From positions 1,302,001 to 1,366,000 of the forward strand of contig NZ_JAMTCJ010000002.1 of the NCBI RefSeq assembly GCF_024171815.1: a DNA stretch of 64,000 nucleotides, in the 5' to 3' direction. This DNA is from Williamsia maris. Lineage in GTDB: Bacteria; Actinomycetota; Actinomycetes; Mycobacteriales; Mycobacteriaceae. Shown here in pieces: positions 60,855-64,000 of the stretch. The notes under the pieces were generated by a model. It had not been told where the DNA came from. It searched no databases and worked only from the letters and a program-made list of their open reading frames with translations. The first letter of the stretch is position 1; the number at the start of each line of letters is the position of its first letter. Position numbers and translations under genes: made by a program.

Positions 60855-61885
60855 AGGCAACGCTGATCTACGGCAAGGGCGACATCCGGATCGAGGACGT
60901 ACCCGACCCGGTGCTCAAGGATCCGACCGACGCGGTTGTCCGGGTCGTCCGCTCCTGCATCTGCGGCAGCGACCTGTGGCCGTATGGCTCGAAGAAGCCG
61001 TCCGACAAGGGCGCTCGGATCGGACACGAGTTCCTCGGCATCATCGAGGACGTGGGCTCCGAGGTGAGCGGCCTCAAGCGTGGTGACCTCGTCGTCGCCC
61101 CGTTCGTCTGGGCCGACAACACCTGCGACTTCTGCGCCGAGGGTCTGCAGACGTCCTGCCGCCACGGTGGCGGCTGGGGCATGGGCGGTGTCGACGGCGG
61201 CCAGGGCGAGGCGGTCCGTGTGCCGCAGGCCCAGGGCACGCTGGTGAAGCTGCCCGTCGCCGAGGACTCCGCACTCCTGCCGTCGCTGCTCACGCTGTCG
61301 GACGTGTTCTCCACCGGTCACCACTGCGCGGTCACCGCCGGCGTGACCGAGGGCAGCACGGTCACCGTGATCGGCGACGGTGCGGTGGGTCTGTCCGCCG
61401 TCCTCGCCGCCAAGCGTCTCGGCGCCGAGCAGGTCATCCTGATGGGCCGGCACACCGCGCGCACCGATCTCGGCCGTGAGTTCGGGGCCACCGACGTCGT
61501 CGCCGAGCGCGGCGACGAGGGCATCGAGAAGGTCCGCGAGCTCACCGGCGGCGACGGCACCCACAAGGTGCTCGAGTGCGTCGGTCACGAGGCCGCGATG
61601 GACATGGCGCTCGGCGCGGTCCGCTCCGGCGGCACCGTGAGCCGCGTCGGCGTCCCGCAGTACGACAAGGTGACCGCGGGCAGCCAGTTCTTCATGAACA
61701 ACATCACGCTCACCGGCGGTGTGGCACCTGCTCGTGCGTACATCGAGGAACTGATGCCCGACGTGCTCGACGGAAAGGTCGAGCCAGGCAAGGTCTTCGA
61801 CGTGACCATGAGCCTCGACGAGGTCCCGACCGGCTATCAGCAGATGGCCGATCGGGAGGCCCTCAAGGTGCTCGTCGCCCCCTGA
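60851..61885 (+). CDS. Zinc-dependent alcohol dehydrogenase (MDR family)
   Basis: A 344-residue medium-chain dehydrogenase. Catalytic zinc ligands are in CICGSDLWPYG and IGHEFLGIIEDVG; structural-zinc cysteines in CDFCAEGLQTSC appear reduced in number compared with the usual four; the NAD(P) motif is VTVIGDGAVGLSAVLAA. It oxidises an alcohol or reduces an aldehyde. It is coupled by ATGA to the CMD gene, a pairing seen in many actinobacteria. Substrate unknown. Confidence 0.88.
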   Translation: MKATLIYGKGDIRIEDVPDPVLKDPTDAVVRVVRSCICGSDLWPYGSKKPSDKGARIGHEFLGIIEDVGSEVSGLKRGDLVVAPFVWADNTCDFCAEGLQTSCRHGGGWGMGGVDGGQGEAVRVPQAQGTLVKLPVAEDSALLPSLLTLSDVFSTGHHCAVTAGVTEGSTVTVIGDGAVGLSAVLAAKRLGAEQVILMGRHTARTDLGREFGATDVVAERGDEGIEKVRELTGGDGTHKVLECVGHEAAMDMALGAVRSGGTVSRVGVPQYDKVTAGSQFFMNNITLTGGVAPARAYIEELMPDVLDGKVEPGKVFDVTMSLDEVPTGYQQMADREALKVLVAP

Positions 61886-61898
61886 GTCGACGACGAGG

Positions 61899-63512
61899 TC
61901 AGCCGGCGATCTTCTTCACCCAGGTGATGAAGTCGGCGGCGTCCTCGTTGGCGCCGTGTCCGGCGTCCCAGTACATGCGGTGATCCACTGTCTCCCCGCG
62001 CGCCGACACCGCCGCGGCGAGGTTGGCCGACACCGTGAGCGCGGTGTCACTGTCCTTGGTGCCCAGACGGATCCACCAGTGTTCGGCCCGCTCGGTGTCG
62101 CCGCGGCCCAAGTGGTACATCGGATTCATCAGGTTCAGTGCATCGGGGATGTCCTTGTCGAGCCGGCGCGTCGTCAGCCCGGTGGTGTCCTTGGACATGC
62201 TGTAGTCGGTGAAGTGTCGGGCCTTCGTCGTCCCGAGGCCGAACTCGTTGTTCTCGCCGGCCGAGAGGTCGAACGCGTCGAACGCGGGCGTCGACTTCTT
62301 GCGCACCCCGACATGGGTGAGGTAGTCCGCCCACGAGAAGGTCGCCTTCTGGTCGGTGTAGGTGATGAACGGGTTCGCGGCCAGGTACTTCGCACGATCT
62401 GTGGCCGACAGTGCGGCCAGATACCTGCTCGCCGACGGCTGTAGGTAGGTCTCCAGCAGATATCGGTTGTAGTTGTCCGCGGTGATCTGACCGAAGTCGT
62501 TGCTCCCGTTGAGCTTCAGTCCGGCCTGATAGGTCGCGAACTGTTGCCTGAGCTGGGCCGAGACGGTCTGGTCCACCGGTGCGCCGGTGGACGACGGGTT
62601 CGTGCCCCAGTTCCACTCGTACGCGCCGTCGGCGTGCTCGAGATCGGTGATCGGACACCAGTCCCCGCTGGCGAACACCGCATCGCTGGCCTTCGCCGCG
62701 CCGACCGCCGTCAGGTAGGGGTCGTAGGCAGCGCTGTCGCCCGAGGCACCCAGCAGCGCGGAGAGCGCGCCGCCTGCGCTGGTCCCGGTCGACACGATGC
62801 GGTCGGTGTTGCCGGGGACCCTGCCCTTGTTCGAACGCAGGTATCGGACCGCGGCCTTCAGGTCGACTATCGCGGCGGGTGCGACACCGTAGTAGGTGCC
62901 CTTCGCGTCGGTGAGGCTCCGACCACGACAGCCCGGATCGACCGCCACATATCCGGCCGCCACAGCGAGTTTCGCCAGGCTGACCATCCCTCCGCCCGCG
63001 TTGAGCATCGCATTGCCACCGGATCGGACCTCGCCGCCCGCGGCTTGCGGCGGCGCCCCGCCACCGGCCGGTGCGCCGCCCATACCGCCCATCTGCATCG
63101 AGGCCTCGCCCACCCCGGTCGCGGTGGCGACCGACGCGGGCATGTAGCCGCCGACGGAGTTCGCGAACACGATCGGGGCGTCGGTCGCGTCCACCGCGGT
63201 GCCGTCGATGCTGGTCGGCACGCTGATGGTGAGGCTCTGGTGCTCGGTGTCGGACGGGTTCGTGACGTAGGTGATGGGACCGAAGAACTTGTAGACGACC
63301 TTCTTGTCGCCGGCGTCGGTGGTGATGGTGGTGGTCTTCTCGGTGAACGTCGTCGGGTCGAACACCAGTCCCGTGGTCGGTGTCGCCGACGACGACGAGG
63401 AGCTCGAACTCGTCGAGCCGGACGACGAGGAGCATCCCGCCACCGCCACGGCACCTGCGAGCGCGCCCATTCCGTACAACATCGTCCTGCGACTGACCTC
63501 GACGGTCGCCAT
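61899..63512 (-). CDS. Tannase/feruloyl-esterase-like lipoprotein (subtype B tannase type)
   Basis: A 537-residue exported protein. An Arg-Arg start (VSRRTMLYGMGALAGAVAVAGC) gives a lipobox AVAGC and looks like a possible Tat signal, followed by a Ser-rich linker. The hydrolase part has LAVAAGYVAVDPGCRGRS, the nucleophile elbow STGTSAGGALSALLG, GDWCPITDLEH, and a final histidine in WDAGHGANEDA. These match tannase-like alpha/beta hydrolases. Two cysteines (PGCRG, DWCPI) could form a disulfide. The gene is divergent from a TetR regulator. The ester substrate is unknown. Confidence 0.78.
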   Translation of the reverse strand: MATVEVSRRTMLYGMGALAGAVAVAGCSSSSGSTSSSSSSSSATPTTGLVFDPTTFTEKTTTITTDAGDKKVVYKFFGPITYVTNPSDTEHQSLTISVPTSIDGTAVDATDAPIVFANSVGGYMPASVATATGVGEASMQMGGMGGAPAGGGAPPQAAGGEVRSGGNAMLNAGGGMVSLAKLAVAAGYVAVDPGCRGRSLTDAKGTYYGVAPAAIVDLKAAVRYLRSNKGRVPGNTDRIVSTGTSAGGALSALLGASGDSAAYDPYLTAVGAAKASDAVFASGDWCPITDLEHADGAYEWNWGTNPSSTGAPVDQTVSAQLRQQFATYQAGLKLNGSNDFGQITADNYNRYLLETYLQPSASRYLAALSATDRAKYLAANPFITYTDQKATFSWADYLTHVGVRKKSTPAFDAFDLSAGENNEFGLGTTKARHFTDYSMSKDTTGLTTRRLDKDIPDALNLMNPMYHLGRGDTERAEHWWIRLGTKDSDTALTVSANLAAAVSARGETVDHRMYWDAGHGANEDAADFITWVKKIAG

Positions 63513-63587
63513 GGTGTTCCCTACTCTCGTCGCGCGGTGTCCAACCTGTGGTGCTGACGCTAGGAGACAAAGCTGGGAGGTCGCTGA

Positions 63588-63597
63588 CAGCCGGCTG
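63588..63597. promoter_or_regulatory. Short palindrome between tannase-like gene and TetR gene
   Basis: CAGCCGGCTG is a perfect 10-base palindrome in the 144-base divergent spacer. TAGGCT (63645-63650), six bases before the TetR ATG, is its leaderless -10. The palindrome is short and may be chance. Confidence 0.3.
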
Positions 63598-63656
63598 GGC
63601 AGATGGTCCGAACCACCTGGAGGCCTCTGGCAGGGCCGCGACACTAGGCTGGCCGC

Positions 63657-64000
63657 ATGCCCCGTCCAAGTCGTCCACTGCTGTCGGTGGAGCTGATCGT
63701 CGACGCCGCGCTGCGGGCTGTCGACACTGCGGGCGACTTCACGATGCCGGGTATCGCAGCGGCGTTGAACGTGCGTCCGTCGTCGCTGTACAACCACGTC
63801 GGTGGGCGCAGCGAGATCGTGGAACTCCTTCGTGAGCGGGCGATGTCGGCGGTTCGGGTCGCCGCGTCGCAGGCAGCCGACGAGACCGACTGGACGACGA
63901 CGTTGGCTGCGATCGCCCGGTCGTACCGCGATGCCTACGCTGCGCATCCGCGACTGATCCCGCTGTTGACCGCGCACACGGTCCGCTCCCACGCCGCGGT
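63657..64000 (+). CDS. TetR-family repressor, N-terminal part (truncated by window end)
   Basis: The first 114 residues of a TetR protein are present and the frame stays open at the window edge. The helix-turn-helix is LIVDAALRAVDTAGDFTM, PGIAAALNVRPSSLYNHVGG, followed by the start of the ligand domain (SYRDAYAAHPRLIPLLTAH). The ATG is leaderless (TAGGCT six bases upstream). Being divergent from the tannase-like lipoprotein gene, it probably controls that gene. Confidence 0.82.
   Translation, partial: MPRPSRPLLSVELIVDAALRAVDTAGDFTMPGIAAALNVRPSSLYNHVGGRSEIVELLRERAMSAVRVAASQAADETDWTTTLAAIARSYRDAYAAHPRLIPLLTAHTVRSHAA

Noticed and set aside
1-64000. tRNA, rRNA, CRISPR arrays and classical insertion sequences
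   Set aside because: No cloverleaf, rRNA segment, regularly spaced repeat array or transposase gene was recognised by reading; a dedicated search would be needed to exclude small RNAs.

Overview
The window is about 64 kb of high-GC actinobacterial DNA, densely coded on both strands. Gene content and order point to a chromosome of the order Mycobacteriales, probably Gordonia or a close relative. I recognise the M. tuberculosis Rv0486-Rv0514 block in nearly the same order: mshA, a ybjN-like gene, gpm1, senX3-regX3, Rv0495c, ppx1, Rv0497-Rv0499, proC, the Rv0500A excisionase-like gene, ribosomal bS22 (Rv0500B), a galE2-like gene, Rv0502, serB1, a glutaredoxin-like gene, hemA, hemC, hemD, hemB and Rv0513-Rv0514. 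A rex repressor gene in front of hemA is the arrangement known from Streptomyces and is not in M. tuberculosis. The genus is inferred, not proven.

Layout. 1-6.5 kb: end of a secreted protein, a DUF222/HNH nuclease under an SOS-type box, a FadD ligase, a LamB/YcsF (PxpA) protein, a type-B carboxylesterase and an alpha/beta hydrolase. 6.5-11.2 kb: metal homeostasis (DUF2599 lipoprotein, KmtR-like sensor, CDF exporter, ABC metal importer). 11.2-16.3 kb: SulP-carbonic anhydrase fusion, a TetR/P450 operon and a pirin. 16.4-19.4 kb: hydrolase-mshA-ybjN operon (mycothiol). 19.4-26.1 kb: FadD, two tandem MFS exporters, cytosine deaminase plus NCS1 permease; this block separates genes that lie close together in mycobacteria. 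26.2-39.8 kb: conserved core from gpm1 to Rv0502. 39.8-40.8 kb: a one-gene DUF559 cassette bounded by inverted, hairpin-forming repeats. 40.8-50.1 kb: serB1, glutaredoxin, rex-hemACD, hemB and four small membrane proteins. 50.1-54.3 kb: an acyl-CoA oxidase-like FadE and an agmatine-to-putrescine operon. 54.4-60.2 kb: a dipeptide-type ABC importer operon. 60.5-64 kb: CMD/alcohol dehydrogenase operon, a tannase-like lipoprotein and a truncated TetR gene.

How the genes work together. The heme block makes glutamyl-tRNA reductase, porphobilinogen deaminase, uroporphyrinogen-III synthase/methyltransferase and porphobilinogen synthase, and a perfect Rex site before rex ties it to the NADH/NAD+ ratio. 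mshA starts mycothiol synthesis. SenX3-RegX3 is the phosphate-responsive two-component pair, close to the exopolyphosphatase ppx1. The KmtR/CDF and ABC importer genes are back-to-back metal export and import systems.

Many genes show an extended TANNNT -10 hexamer 5-8 nt before the start codon and no Shine-Dalgarno sequence, the signature of leaderless transcripts common in this order. I used this to choose several starts. I saw no rRNA, tRNA, CRISPR array or classical insertion sequence. The most unusual element is the DUF559 cassette at 39,818-40,828.
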